A DNA stretch of 64,000 nucleotides from Onchocerca lupi (taxonomy: Eukaryota; Nematoda; Chromadorea; Rhabditida; Onchocercidae), in contig JAOVVO010000399.1 of assembly GCA_028564675.1 (NCBI GenBank), forward strand, positions 1 to 64,000. The letters are read 5' to 3'. The translations under genes were made by a program, and so were the position numbers. The notes beneath the pieces are model-generated. The model did no database searches, was not told the DNA's origin, and was given only the letters and a program-made list of their open reading frames with translations. Within the stretch, counting starts at the first letter, position 1. Each line of letters starts with the position of its first letter. Positions 38,796-52,622 of the stretch are shown piece after piece.

Positions 38796-41700
38796 GTTCG
38801 TTTCCAAATGAGTAAACAACAAATTTGAAGAAATTGTGAGAACGGAAGAACAGAATTCAACTTATTATTTTGTCATGGTCAGAAAGAAAAGGCGATAATA
38901 TGAATAGATAATATTGACCGACAATGTTCATTGAAATATAATATATCAGAACTCAAGAAAATCAATTGACATTCATATTTGGACAATAATAATCCAAGCA
39001 AAACAGAAAGGCAGTTTCCGGTGGACATAACTTTGAGCAATAAAATGTCGCTTCACTTTTTACCTATCATAAAAAAAAAAATGAAAAATGAAAAAGTTGA
39101 CATTCGAAAAAAAGATAGCATCAACTGTTTGTCCAGGTGGGGGTGACCGGTAAGAGAAAGTTTGTCCTGAAAAAAAGTGCGGTATTGTATTTGAATGATT
39201 TGTTGTAGTGGTATAATAGGCACCCGAGCGTGTAATGAGTATTCAAGGAGTGCTTTGCTCTGCTGAGCATTACTATTATTACCATTGGAAGTGGTATTTT
39301 CACTTTTTTCTCGACGAATCTTTTTGATTATGAAATTTGAATAGCAATTCAAGCAATCATTGAAACAAATTGATGCAATAAAGATGATAACCGAGCAATT
39401 ATTATCAAATGTCGAACGGTGAGGCCTCTCTAGGAGAGGAGATACTAAGGTAAACCTGCAAAGAGGAAACGGAATGCTGCTGTTATTCTCTTATCGATAT
39501 GACATCACAAAAATGAAGGTTCTGGCAAAAACTTTAAGATGAAAATGAAATTCGTCCTAGTTAAAGATCATCGATAAACGTACTCACATTAGAAATGTTT
39601 TCGCAGCAAACATCATAAAGCTACAAGAAATATTCACCGTTATATTAGAACAGTTTTTACAGATACTGACAAACTTTCTACAGATAAAAAAATTACTTCT
39701 TGCATTTGTTGTTTGCCATTAAAAGTAAGTTTTTAAAAAAGGCATGACCTATGGAATGTATTGCTTTCACTGTCCGCTACATTCAGTGATAACATCACAA
39801 CTCCAATTAATCATCTTTCTTTCTCTAGCTCTTCATTGTCCATTCGATTATTTCCATTTAATTTGTTTTTAATATTACATACTTATAATTATCATTCCAA
39901 CAAACATAGTGGCCTATGCGAGCAATAAATGAGTTATCCCTAAAAAGACTCATTAAAGAAGAGAAAAGGAAGCACTGGTTGATTAATTTGAAACGATACA
40001 TTATTGGAAAAGTTGGAAAATGCCTTTTCGAATGAATTTGCAGAGAAGAGGAAAGGAGCGAATGGAACCCCTGTGGATGGGAATTTTCACAAAAACATGC
40101 TCATCATCACCTGTGAATCGTGTTTTGTTCATGTTATTAATGTTGCTTTTCCCCTCTCCAAGATGGATCCATTCATTAACTCTTTCTTCTTGCTTCACTA
40201 ACTCATTCAATCTCAGGTTGATGAAAACATGGAAGGAAAATTATGTCAAAATTTCTGTTTGAAATTAGGGAAAAAGTGAAAGATTTCAATCTTCATTTTT
40301 TTCAAATCCATTCTGAAGTCCGAACATTATTCGCTCAAAATATTCATAGAATCTGTAATATAAAACCAATATAATAGGTAAACGATATTTTTTTTTATCG
40401 ATGAGTCAATAATTAATTAGTAAGCTGATAAGATCTGAATATTTTATTATGACAACAAGCTAGAATAGAAAAATGTTGAAGTACGGCAGACAAATATCAT
40501 AAAACTTCTAATAATCTGAAATGGTTTTTGCCGTAATTGAAATAAAAAATCTCAATTCTACTCTTATTAATTACTGGGCTAGCATAAATGAGCTTAAAGA
40601 GAAGAAGGATAAAAACTAGAATTATAATCTTATTAGTATTTCTGACTCTTTTAATCAGCTCATCAAAACGAATCTGTTTTAGAAACAAAAATTAAAATTA
40701 AAAAAGTAAAATACTTTTCATAGTTTGATGTAAAGTGAAAAGCAATTAATTTACAGCTTTTTTTTGATTTTGTTTAGACCAGGTAAGAAATGTCAAATTA
40801 TAATATCATCAATGAAAAGAATGGTAAATGTTATTGTTTATTAGGGAATGGAATTTTTTGCTTTTCAAACAAAAAGCAAAAAAGGAAATCAAAAAAAGGT
40901 GAAGCATCACGCTACGAATAATTGGTAAAAAAAGGAATCTGAACAGGAAGGCAATAATGGATTGAAATGAAGAAGCCGAGATGGCCTAAATGATGACGCC
41001 TATCCGATTCTCTTCAAAGTTCATCTCATTTCTCGATGGTAGGACGTCATTTTCGGGATAATTTTCTGGCAGAATTATGTTTTTCCGGAAAAATCCAGGC
41101 TCTAATTAAATCGAATGAAAGAAGATAATGAATCATGCAGTTAGAAAAATTGAATGACCAAATTGTATTAATAGCATAAATTGTGATAATTTATGAATTA
41201 TAGTCGAATGTTCACTTCGATATTTATTAACAGACTCATCATTTTGATTCTACATAACAAACCATGACTTTTCGGAATAGGCTTTTAGTAATATAATGAT
41301 TTGGTTCTGTTTCAAATAATCAAATCTTTGAGTAGACTAATCTAGTCTGAATTGCTAATTTTCGACCAATCAATATGTCATTTTGTCGCTTAAAATTTTC
41401 AAAACGCATGAAACACATCACATTTGCAACAACAGATTAATCTATCAGTGCTCTTTAAGAATAGATTTCATGCGTGCGAACGATTTAATAAGCCATCTCA
41501 AAAAAAAAATTTATATTTACTTTTACAGTAATGTGTTACGAAAGATAGAATTTAACTGATCTAGATATTTGCCATGGAAGCTGTTGCTTCCACTGGAATT
41601 TCAAAAAAAGAAATCGCACAGTTTAAGAAGCGATGAACGGCTTTTGCTTTTTCTCGGAAGACAGTAAGAAAGAAGAGCAATTTTTACCAGTTGAAGAAGT

Positions 41701-44700
41701 GAAAATAGTAGTATCAGATTTAAGGAGTGCATAGAAAGTGGGACGATATGACTAATAAAACTATCTGAAATTTAATTTTCTTTCTAGCACTCCAACTGAT
41801 CACATCAATCAATCAACAACAGTGCAACATGGCACAGGATTACGCCTCACCTCAGTGAGGTTGATTCACTTTAACATTTTCTCATTCGACAAAGGCAATT
41901 CCACAATTTGTTATCTGCAGATTCAACTACCAATGAATTTCACTTGCTTTAACTATCCAAAAAAATTTGCTTGAAATATAATTGTTCCAAAAAGCTCTTA
42001 TCATGGAACAACAAATAAGTTCGATACCTAGATGAGAGTAAGTTTCAATCAATCTTCATAATGCTCAGTAAACATTGAACAACAGGTGTCGTGAAATAAC
42101 TGGTAACTTCGATTCTAGGACTTTTCAAAATTATTATAAATGGTAGAGCAATAAGTTTAATTAATCTTCATAATTCGCAGTAAAGAGAAATTTGAATAGG
42201 AACTATGCGATTTATTTTGATAATAATCTGAATGTCAAACTAATCAGTTTTCTGAATTCAATTGTTATATTATTCCATTCACTTCATTCACCATTAAGAC
42301 TTTCAGCAATTCACTTTCCTCAACAGAATCATGCAGTCCTTTCTAATTATTTTCTTGGAACTATGACATCCATCCTTCAACATTATCGAATCTGACTTCT
42401 TCGAAAATTTTCCATATTCAATGTTACAGCAAACGACTTTAGAAGTTTAACAATCTAGTATAGAACTATATTTCTCTTCCACTCTCCGGAACCATCAACA
42501 TTCTTTGAATTAATTCATTAAAATAATTCATAAGAAAGAAATTTATCCGAAGCAAACGCATGTAAATTATCGACTAAAGAAACTTTAAATTTAATTCATG
42601 TATATTTTATTCATAATTTAAAGCAAGCTACTTCAGGAAGTGAAAGAAGAGATAGTAATTCTTCCCATTCATTGTCTGTTTAGCAGTTACTGTGTACAAG
42701 AAAAACAGGAAAATCCGGCACTTTCGAACGTTTCTGATACTGTAATAGGCAATGAAACAGTACAACAAATATAAACAGAATCAACTACTATTCAACCGTA
42801 GGAATTGCGATACATCCCATTGATTTCATGTGCAGGTGCAAACATTAGATTTGCATATTTCTGGTGGCAAACAATCATTTAAAGATGACAAAAATGATGT
42901 TCTTCGTGGGCCGAGGCATAATTAGTCATTAACTATAACAAGAAGTAATGGGCCTTGGAAGCACACGTGTTCCATCACAAATAGCGGAAATTGAAATTCA
43001 GCTCATCCTGTCTGTCATAATTTCGGTTTCTTATGCATTGTTATTGTTGTTATTAATTGATCGAATCAAAATGAAAAATTGGAAATGGATGAAGAAGCAT
43101 TCTTTCTTCCATTTCCTTTTTTTCAGTTTTTCTTCAAAACCTTAACCAAAATGCTGTCTAATATTATTTCTAAAAATCCCTAAGTGATGATACCAGCATT
43201 TGAAAAGCTTAATAATTTTTCGAAAAATAAAGAATAACTTCAGTGATTATTCTTAGAAGTTATTTGCTGATCACTATAATAAATTATATATTGAACAATA
43301 TTAAAAAATGTTTAGAATGTGAAAATTTCTGTACCTATTTCCACTATATATCTACAAATTCACTGAGGGAGAAAGAAAAGGAAGTTTATAATCAATGTAC
43401 TCTAATTTTTTCAACTTTATTTCGAATACTGTATGATCTTTTTCAAACTTTGATTTGATAGCCAGTGGATTCGGCATTTATTCATTCTTTTCAGTTTTTT
43501 TTATCAAGAAATTTGTGGTATTTAGTACTCGAATTTAAGGATTTTAAGTCTGGAGAAAAAGATAATGAAGCATCAATAAACTGTCCTATCAGTATAACAG
43601 ATCAATCGCTTTAGTAAAAGTAAGTAATAACTTATCCTGAATAATTATCACGTATGAATTGACATATGAAAATGTCTTGTAAAAAGACGAGATTTCTTAT
43701 TATTGTCAATAATTAGAGAACATGATAGTTATAAATTTCTTTCTTGACTATTTCTATTATATAATTTCTATTTTTCCAACGAAAAGATAAAAATGATTAG
43801 AATTGAAGCTTACACACTCCGTGAAGGGAAGATAACGAAGGATAAATAGCATCAAAAAAGAGCTTTGAACCGTAGGGAGTAATGATAATAAAGATTTGAT
43901 GATGGATGATCGTTTCAACAATAACAACACCAACAACAATAATGATACAAAACTTTTATGATGTGCAATTTATGAGAGAAATGACGGAATTGAGCCATTC
44001 CATAAATCCCAATTCTCTTCATTACAATATATTGGCTATGGTAAGAAGAATTGAGAAGATCGACGGGAAGACAAGAGAAATATGACGAAGGATGGATCCT
44101 GGCCAGATGTGCCATTGCCGCCGCTTCCATCGATGCTGCTACCGCCGTTGATTATTTACTTGCTGATGGGAAGAATGTGAAAAGGAATGCTCAATTTTTA
44201 TGATAGCTTCGAGGGATTCTGGAAAAAAAGGAAATATGCGGCTGCAGCGGAAAGACTCATCAAATAATGACCTATTAGCACTCATTTTTCCCTTTTTTTT
44301 CTTCCTCAGATGGTCAGATGAATGGCATGCTGTTTATTTTATCAATAATGATAATGATCACATCCGACCTCTACCATTCACTCTTCCTTCCTTCTCTTTC
44401 ACTTATCATCTCATTTTTCCTACTTAATTGTAATCGTCATCCTCGAATTTACTCTCATCCATATCATTTTTACTGAAAAGTTCTCGGCTGTAGAAAGTGA
44501 TATGACCTTTCAATTCGTTGTGAACTTACTTATAAGTAGGATAAAACATATTTCTTCTCCCAATCCTCTTTCCAATCGGAAAGACAAAGTAATATCGAGA
44601 AAGAAATAAGAGTGAAATAGAGGAATGACCTGATCGAAGATTTATTGATAATAGCATCTTTATCTTCCTTTTTATGCATGAATAAAGTGATCGGGAAATA

Positions 44701-45233
44701 TTTGAGATGACAACTGTTGAAATTGTTTCGTTCCTGAGAACGTTACTGTAATGTAAACTTTCTTTTTTGTAAGACTGGAATGTATCATAATGCAACAGTT
44801 AGACCGAAATAGTCATAAGTATCACAAGACATGCTATAATTAGACGGAATTAGAGCATAAAAAAGAAAGGCATTTCTTCAGTAAACCTCGATGAGAACAA
44901 TAGGAAATACTTATTTATAGCTTGGGCTTTCTGATTCTATCATTTCAAAAAAAAGCGCCATAAAGTCTAGCTAACATTGATTGCATGCTATTAAAATGAT
45001 GTATGCAAATGAAATAACGGATAATAATCCGGACGTGCTGATTTGTCTCATATTGAGCGAAGGATGAAAAATGGAGAACAGAAGGAAAGGTTAACAATAT
45101 GATGACCTTTCTTCAATAGCTACAGAGATGTAAGCAACAAATAATCGAGAAAGAAGGATTGTGCCGATGAGATGATAATGATGATTTATCGAAATATCAA
45201 TAGATGTAATTTCACTTAGTGCCATCGATGATG

Positions 45234-45261
45234 ATAATAATAATAATAATAATAATAATAA
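45234..45261. repeat. (AAT)n microsatellite
   Basis: About nine ATA/AAT units. It lies between the short inverted pair TGCCATCGA / TCGATGGCA at about 45221 and 45290. Confidence 0.85.
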
Positions 45262-46391
45262 ATGGAAACATGATAATGACGATGATGATCGATGGCATAG
45301 GATAAGGTTAAGGTATTGGCCAGGGTCATGGAGTCAAGAAAGGGCAAAAATAGCATTAGGAGGGAAGAGAGAATCCGATCAAAGTTTTGCAACAATTACC
45401 ATTATGCACAACGATGCTTGCAACAATAAGCTATTTGTCTATGCAACATTTTGTAGAAAAAAGTGATGAAAAATGCAAGAGTGATGTGTTGATGACCTTA
45501 TATCGTACTCTCTTTCTCATTCCTTAAATTTGAATCCTCCACGTCAAAGCAAAATTGTATTTAAAAATTCTTCAATTGGAATCCAAAATGGAAAATAAAA
45601 ATCTCCAGAAACCTGTTTGATTTTTCTATCTTGTACATTGATAGGAAATACTTTTAATAAAGGAAATCCAAAAGAAAAACAGGCAGTAAAAGAGAAAGGA
45701 ATTTCTTTCCCTGTTTTCACTATTACTTATAGTTATATGTGTTGCTGAATTATTATACTATACATACTACTATATATTATTTATATTACTTGTACTGTAT
45801 GCAATAATGCAATTTCAGAAAAAAATTAAGTTAAGAGATAATTACATATAGTTAATTCTCTTAAATTTAATCAATTCTCCGGAAAGAATAGCATAAGAAA
45901 TCCGTGGCAAGATTAAAATGCATGCATAAAAAATGCATGTTTTCTTGCAAATTCGTTTAAGGTAAATTATCTTTTGTGTGAATTCCGTATTGATAAGGTG
46001 GAACTTGCTAAGAACCTTTCAAGAGAATCCCATCGATATGCAATCCATTGATTATTACATCAGCTTCGGTAAATTAACTGAATCGAAAGTGAAGTTTAGC
46101 TTTGAGACAAATAACGTGGAAGTCAAAAATACAAATTTAGTAAAACTGATGCTTCAACTTATATTCCTGAAGTTTCTTCGTACATACCATGTTCACATTT
46201 GCTCAGATGCATTCCTTAATATTCCGCGATAATCGTCAAAAATTAGTTAAACTGAAGTTTAATCGACAAATGGATGATTAAAATTTTATACGCTCATCAC
46301 CGACTATTATCAGAATATAAAAAAAGAATCAAAGACGAAATCTAGATATCCAAGCAGATCATGAATAGTTACGTGAAAGTTAAAGTTCGAA

Positions 46392-49300
46392 TTAGTTGTC
46401 ATTCAGCTGATAATTGATATCGGTAATTTTGTTATGCTTTTATCAATCTTAAAAAATTTTTATTTTAATTTGACATCTACTACGCATAGTGTTTTAAAAA
46501 TAAAGTGAAAGTATAATATATTAGGTAAATAAGCAGTTAAGTTGAATACCTCCAAAATTCGACGAAGTTTTTGAGCCTGACGAATCAACTTTGCGATATC
46601 CTTTTCTTCGGGTAAACTTGTAGGTGAGATTAATTTGCATACTGTTCGCAAATCTACTAAATTCTTAATGACTTTGTTCAGCTCGTCAACTATCTAGAGA
46701 TCGAAAAAATTTGAGCATAGAGAAAAAAAAAAGAAAAAGAAATTATAAAATACCTAATTATTTGTGCTTTTTTCTTCCAATCAAACTAACAATCTGGATC
46801 TTTCATGATTTATGTAACTTTTACATATAAAAAATGCATTTTGAAAATATTTTAAATTTGATCAAATGATCAGTTTAACACGTTAAGTTGATAAAGCTCA
46901 CAAGGGGAAGTGTTTTCAAATCTGCCACTGACCAGCATTCTTTTACAGGAGTTATTATTTTACCGCCTTGCAAACGGACAAGTTTGCTAAACGTCAATGC
47001 ATCAACATCAAACGTGCTGTACTAAAATTTCCAAAAAATCGAGTCTTTCTTTCCAAAATTGAAGTTAACTTTGAGGTTTAACAATTCGAAACATGCTAAA
47101 AATAATATAAAACCGAACAATATGTGCATTTCCCGAAGTTATTCTACTAATCTGAGCCTGAGCATGCATCCACAACTTATTTCTCTTTATCAAAACGTCC
47201 TAAGTTGCAAGTCAACTTTAGTGAAAGTGATATTGTAGCAATCTTATATTTGATTATTCAAGACTAATCCACTGATACTCCCAAACGAATTAATTTGAAC
47301 TATCAAAACATTTTAAATATGAAGAATTGATTGTTGATCCAGTAATCCTGGCTATAATTTGAAATTCTCCGGTCAGAGAAGTATTGCTGTACTTTAATCC
47401 TATTCTTCCGAACACATAATATGTAATAGCACAAAAAATTTCATCTTGATTTAAATAAGGCTTCTATCATATTTTTTTTTGCTGTAATTGTCTAATGTTT
47501 ACTTATCTCATGCGTTATTAAATTGCCAGATAAGATTGTCTTAACAAAAGTACTCAAATTTTTTGGAAGATGTTTCCAATTAAGAATTAGAGATATCGAT
47601 GAAAATGTATATGTGACTGTGTATCAGAAAGGAATAAATCAGTTGATTTAAATAACGGGCCTTCTTAAGCAAACTTTTATATTCTGCAAAGTTATCATGC
47701 ATGCTATTTATCAGTCGAATACTGTTAGAAAATTGATCAGCTATATCATTAATTGTTTTTTGCTGCTTCTCCAATTGAACTGATATGAACTGATTTTGGT
47801 AAAGACCTGAAAGTATCGATTAATCTGGATATACTTCCTTTATGTTTCGGATATTATCAAGAACTCATCAAATTTTACATTATCTTCATCAGCTATCACT
47901 TCCGCATGTGTCCATCCTTCAGAATTTACAATTTATTACCTGTCTAGTCTCAGCATTGGAAATGTTGTTCTTGAAATACAACAAAATGACCGCATGTCAA
48001 ACTTTTGAAAATTCGTTTTTAGAGTTTCAGGAATTTCAAATGAGAGAACTGAAATCATTCACCGTTTCTGGAAGCATCAATCACAGTAAAAGCCTTTTTG
48101 AAATTCGCAGCACAGCAATCGATTTCATTATCAACTTCATTGGTAATTTGATCAAGCTGAAGGTTTGCAAGAAGATTGATTTTTTTCATTAAAAATTAAA
48201 CTGTCTATAAAATTTCATGTTTATTTTTTTAATAAGTCCTAAAATCAATCCTCATTACTTAATCAAAATTAACATAGTTCGATACTTGGCATGTTCAAAA
48301 GAAACGGAGCTGCCTACCGTGATAAGTACTGTGATAAACATAAAAAGAGGAATATGATAAACACATCCGGTTCCGGATCATTGAATTGAATCATACATCT
48401 CATGATTTTAATCACAAATTATCAAAGCTTCGAAAAAGTGGATTGAATTTATACAATGCTCTATTTGTTTGGAATAGAATAGCATAAAATATGTCTGTAA
48501 AATCTCAAACTATCTGCTGGAATAGAAAATCAGAATGATAATTCAAATGCAGGCATATTCAAGATATTATTGTGAATATAAAATCGTCAAAGTTATGAAG
48601 ATCGAATTCTCACAGTAGCAAAATAATTTAAATATATCGTCAAATTTATATGCTTCAAAATTTTTTTTTGAATTATAGAAATTTGATGATTTCGAATTTC
48701 TAGTTCAATTTAAATTTTTAGTCATACAAAGATTAATTACGGTCTCTATGATGGAATCAATTCGATCTTCTGCAGTATCGAGCTCTCTCATATGAATAAC
48801 GGCTTGTCGAATACTGCGCAGTCTTGTGCTATCCATGAGCTTCTCATAATGCGACGCTAGTGCTATCGCTTTCGAGAGTTCCAGTCGCTTTGACTGTTCC
48901 CGAGATTTATCCTGAAATTACTTTCTATTCTAGTGCAAATGTTTTCATTTCTCTATGAAAATGTTTCTTGATGCGAACTATAACTCAAATTTCATTACTA
49001 ACCAGACACATTTTTTTGAATTCACTTCTGATTATGCTCGGATCATAGTCTCGAATATCGCTGAAAATTTTGTAGCAACATTTATGGAAACAAATATATA
49101 AAAAAAAAAACTTCTTGATAAAGTCGAAAAAGGGATCATTATTATAAATTGAATTCATCGAAACAATTGCACAAATTACCGTTGTATTTGAATAATCAAT
49201 TTGACAGATTTTCTTTTTGAGTTGTCATGTTCAAATTTCAAAATCTGTAGCATAATGACGAAAAAAAAGGATAAACTAGTGTTTTATTAATTTAAAACTC

Positions 49301-49549
49301 TTCTACATTCAGGGTTTACCAAAAAAAAAAAAAAAAAAGTGATATGATTAAAAGTGATGTAAAAGGAGTAGGTCCATTTATTTCACACTTAAATTGAAAG
49401 TTATTTTCCTAATTAAAGCTCTAAAACAATGAATAAAATGGAAATAAAGGAATTATCAGGCAAAAAGCAAACAACTGGAAATCAGAACTGATAAAATAAT
49501 TGCGTTACCGCTTCTCACGAAGTGATCGTAGCGGAGCGTCGTGCGCCAT
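46392..49549 (-). CDS. Helical, coiled-coil-like protein of unknown function (222 aa)
   Basis: Not recognised. Exons (minus): 49549-49509, 49060-49003, 48911-48741, 48156-48063, 47806-47657, 46689-46550, 46406-46392; 669 nt with agreeing phases. The sequence is almost entirely amphipathic helix rich in Lys, Glu, Leu, Ile and Gln: DYDPSIIRSEFKKMCL, KRLELSKAIALASHYEKLMD, RIDSIIETLDQITNEVDNEI, EKQQKTINDIADQFSNSI, then IRQAQKLRRILE. There is no signal peptide, membrane segment or known catalytic motif. Size and character would suit a small subunit of a multi-protein assembly (tethering, BLOC/BORC-like or kinetochore type), but that is a guess. The last two splice choices are weaker: exon 6 uses a GATAG acceptor, and exon 7 adds only LNDN. 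Without exon 7 the frame would run on to 46460. Confidence 0.72.
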
Positions 49550-52500
49550 GATAGTGATAAACAATACGCACGTTTTGAACTTTGCTTGAATGGCTATCGC
49601 TCAAGAAATGCATACATTTTATGGTGTATTTTTCAATTTCATACAAATTTACATAAAGATTCATCAAATATTATCCTATGCATCTTTTCAGTTCTGAAAT
49701 CTAACAATGAATCAGGAACAATAAAAAAGCTATCGTGGCACTTCATATCATTGAATTGTGTTGAAACCACGTAATTTACGGGAAAATTACGGTGTACAAT
49801 TGCGATAATTCTATAATCTTGAGAATAGCATGGCCTTATAATATAAAATGAATACGCACGGGATCAGATTTCCTTTGATACTATTTGTATTTGTCCTTTT
49901 CTATCTTGAAAATTATTAAATGATTTAAATATTGAAAAAAGAATAAATAAATCAACCAATCCACACATCAATAATTTCAAAAAAAGACCAATATTCATTT
50001 CATTAAGAATTTCTTTCTTAAGGCAGGGCTAAGAAAGCAGAAAAGTGGAACTCTCGAAATCTCAATTACTAATCGTTTTCAGTTTAAAAAAAAAAAAAAA
50101 AAAAGGATAGCTTTCAAGAAAATTACTCTTTTTAAGTAAATGGGGGAATCGCAAAAGACTTTTAGGACTTTCCGTTCATCATGAAAATTATATCGCAAAG
50201 ATTATTGAAATTATGTCATAAAAAATGATATGATGTAATTCACTTTATCTTACTGCACTATATGAATCTATTCTGGATGCTATTTGTTTGTGTATTTATT
50301 TTTTGAAGACAGATATTATCTCCGGCAACTCTTTGTAATTCTGAGAATGATATTCGCTTTTCCGCATCAAAATGAATAGGCATTGACATACGATATGTAT
50401 CGATGCATTATGTTACAACCAGTTGATTGAGATGCTTCTCTTGAAAATGCATAAATAAACAAATCCATAATAGATTCAGAAGAGACCATTGTTTCTAAGA
50501 TAATCAGAGCTAGCCGAAATTGACATATAGAAGATATCATTCTATTTTCATCGATGATTATTCATTTCATGTTGCAAATCCATATTATTTTCAGATCAAA
50601 ATTGAATATCATTCAGGAAGAAGAGATGTGGAGAAAGATAATAACTGGGAGTATAAGTTGAACACTGTGAAAAATTTAAAGCTATTGGAAGTGGATGGTT
50701 ATTCAATTTCAGATTTCCGCTCATCAGCAAATATTGACGAAATGTCTTCAATTAAAAATCGGGTGCAGCTATAACTAATCTGTCCATCCTGTATTTACTT
50801 AGTTTCCGAGTTGCGATTTCCAAAATTATAACTGACGAAAAAGGAGTTTATCTTAAAAAAGCAAGTCAACACGTAGGATGCCTCATCTTAGCTGTAAGAG
50901 TGACTTTTCAATTGTTTGAATGGCGTTTCGTCTTATTGATCAGTGATTAAGATAAATATCAACTAAAAAATCACATATATTATAGCAAACTCAGAAATTT
51001 AAATATTTCTCTAGAAATCCATCTAAATAAAACTTTCCTTGCTCTTGTGCATATATTGGTGATTAAAGACAAATTTTTAGAAACTTAATTCTATTGAACT
51101 TCGAGATACAACAAAAATACTAGCAGATATTTTATACATTCGGTAAAAGGAAAGAATAAAAATGAAATTACAACAAATTAACAGGAAGAGACACTAGATA
51201 ATCTGGGATAATAATGTTAATACGTCACTTCTCAAGCAGAAAAAAATTGTTGGACTGTTCTTATTTTAAAGGTATCAGATCTGATAAATTACCAAGTGAA
51301 AACAATTAATGAACTCGGCAGAAATAGTTCAGAAACAATGAGATAATGCACAAAGAAGTAAGTATTATGGAAGAAAAGATAGAGATAATGGAATGGAACC
51401 CTGCAGAACAAACCTGAAAACTATAACAATATATTATAATCAATTGAAATTTCTTCGAAGATTGGATCCATAAAAATTTCTTCTGGAAAAAAAAATACAG
51501 CATAAAAATGAAAATTAATACTTTATAGTAATAAAAAAAGAGGACAATTGAAGAACGAGAGGCCAATCAATGGAGAACAAACGAAAAAAACTTCGACCAG
51601 AACAATAGTGCCTCCAGAATGCAAACTTGTCAACTATGGATGAAGATCCTTACAATAATAATAATGCAATTATATACGGCTTTATTGGTCTTTTTCAAAA
51701 TTCCACAAATTTTCTACAAAAGTATTTTATATATCTATCTATCTACCTATATATATATATATATATATATGTCACTTTATTTGATAACCTTTCATATAAC
51801 TGGCATTGAAATAGAGTAAAGTTTATAAGCAAAAGAAAAGCCAAGTTTAGATTCTTATAAATCTTATCATCATCATGGTGTGAAGTGGTAAAAATGCAAA
51901 ATACAATCATATTTGCGAAATTTCATAGCAAGCACCATTAATTTTTCTTGAGATTATGTGCAGCATATAATCAGATCCAAGTGAGTTGCGCAATTACAAG
52001 AAAATATACAATTTTAAATAAGCGTGGCCAAAAAGAAAATACCGAGTTACATTATGAATTAGCTATTGTACAAACAATCCAACATATTATTTTTCATTAA
52101 TAATCATGAAGCTATAATGAAACCGAAAAGAAAGAATAAATGCCTTGCGCACAACCGTGGAATCAAATTTGAACATGAATTACGTGAACTGAGGAAGATT
52201 GCAAACGAAATGAAAATTTTGTAAAAGACAGTTAATCATTTTATTTTTTAAATCTAATATATATCCTTTAATTTCCGAGATTCAACACTGCAAAGACGTT
52301 AAGATGTTTAACTAACATTAAAAAATGAAACAAATAAAAAGTCAACCTTTTCGAGAGAATAAACAGACACAAAGTATAAAAATCCAATTTTGATTGAATT
52401 TTAAATCCATGTCAATTTTTTAATAGCAATTTTAAAAATTATCTGACAAGAAAACGTGGTTACTCAATTTCTTAACAGTTCATCAAGAATAAATGTACAA

Positions 52501-52622
52501 CCAATCATGTAATTAACGCCCGAACATGAGGTATTTTTGAAAAATCACAACAAAACAGAACTATATTCTCCAATATAAATCAAAAATGACAATAATGATA
52601 AAAAAAAAAAAAAAAATAATAC
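49550..52622. other. Intergenic; one doubtful plus-strand ORF
   Basis: The best candidate is 50520-50774 plus: an internal TATTTTCAG acceptor is followed by IKIEYHSGRRDVEKDNNWEY and a stop. It has reasonable composition but no partner exons. A (TATC)n/(AT)n tract lies at 51737-51770. Nothing else could be supported. Confidence 0.35.

Larger units (their letters stand above)
26533..46391. other. About 20 kb upstream of cog-1 without a convincing gene
   Basis: No multi-exon chain, family motif or RNA gene could be assembled on either strand. Contents noted separately: CA/GT-rich tract near 27890-27920, GGA-rich tract 28709-28800, (GT)n at 30141, CAA repeat near 32384, G-rich block 35363-35387, short ORF 37495-37695, SL1 copy 38774, and GC-richer patches near 38500-38620, 39120-39300 and 44095-44160. 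The rest is AT-rich and featureless to the eye. It may hold cis-regulatory sequence for cog-1. Confidence 0.5.

Noticed and set aside
42948..43145. Small plus-strand ORF with one strong membrane segment
   Set aside because: Hydrophobic stretches are expected from T-rich DNA; no splice or family evidence.
45978..46232. Plus-strand 84-codon frame (contains YYISFGKLTESKVKF)
   Set aside because: Composition is mildly protein-like, but no partner exons, family motif or terminator could be found. Chance is likely in AT-rich DNA.
47880..47935. Minus-strand candidate exon (GWTHAEVIADEDN)
   Set aside because: It fits the phase of exon 4, but its downstream phase would put a stop in the well-supported exon 5. 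Direct joining of exons 4 and 5 works without it.
47842..48192. 116-codon plus-strand open frame
   Set aside because: Antisense to exon 4 and the intron of the helical-protein gene; no motif or splice support of its own.
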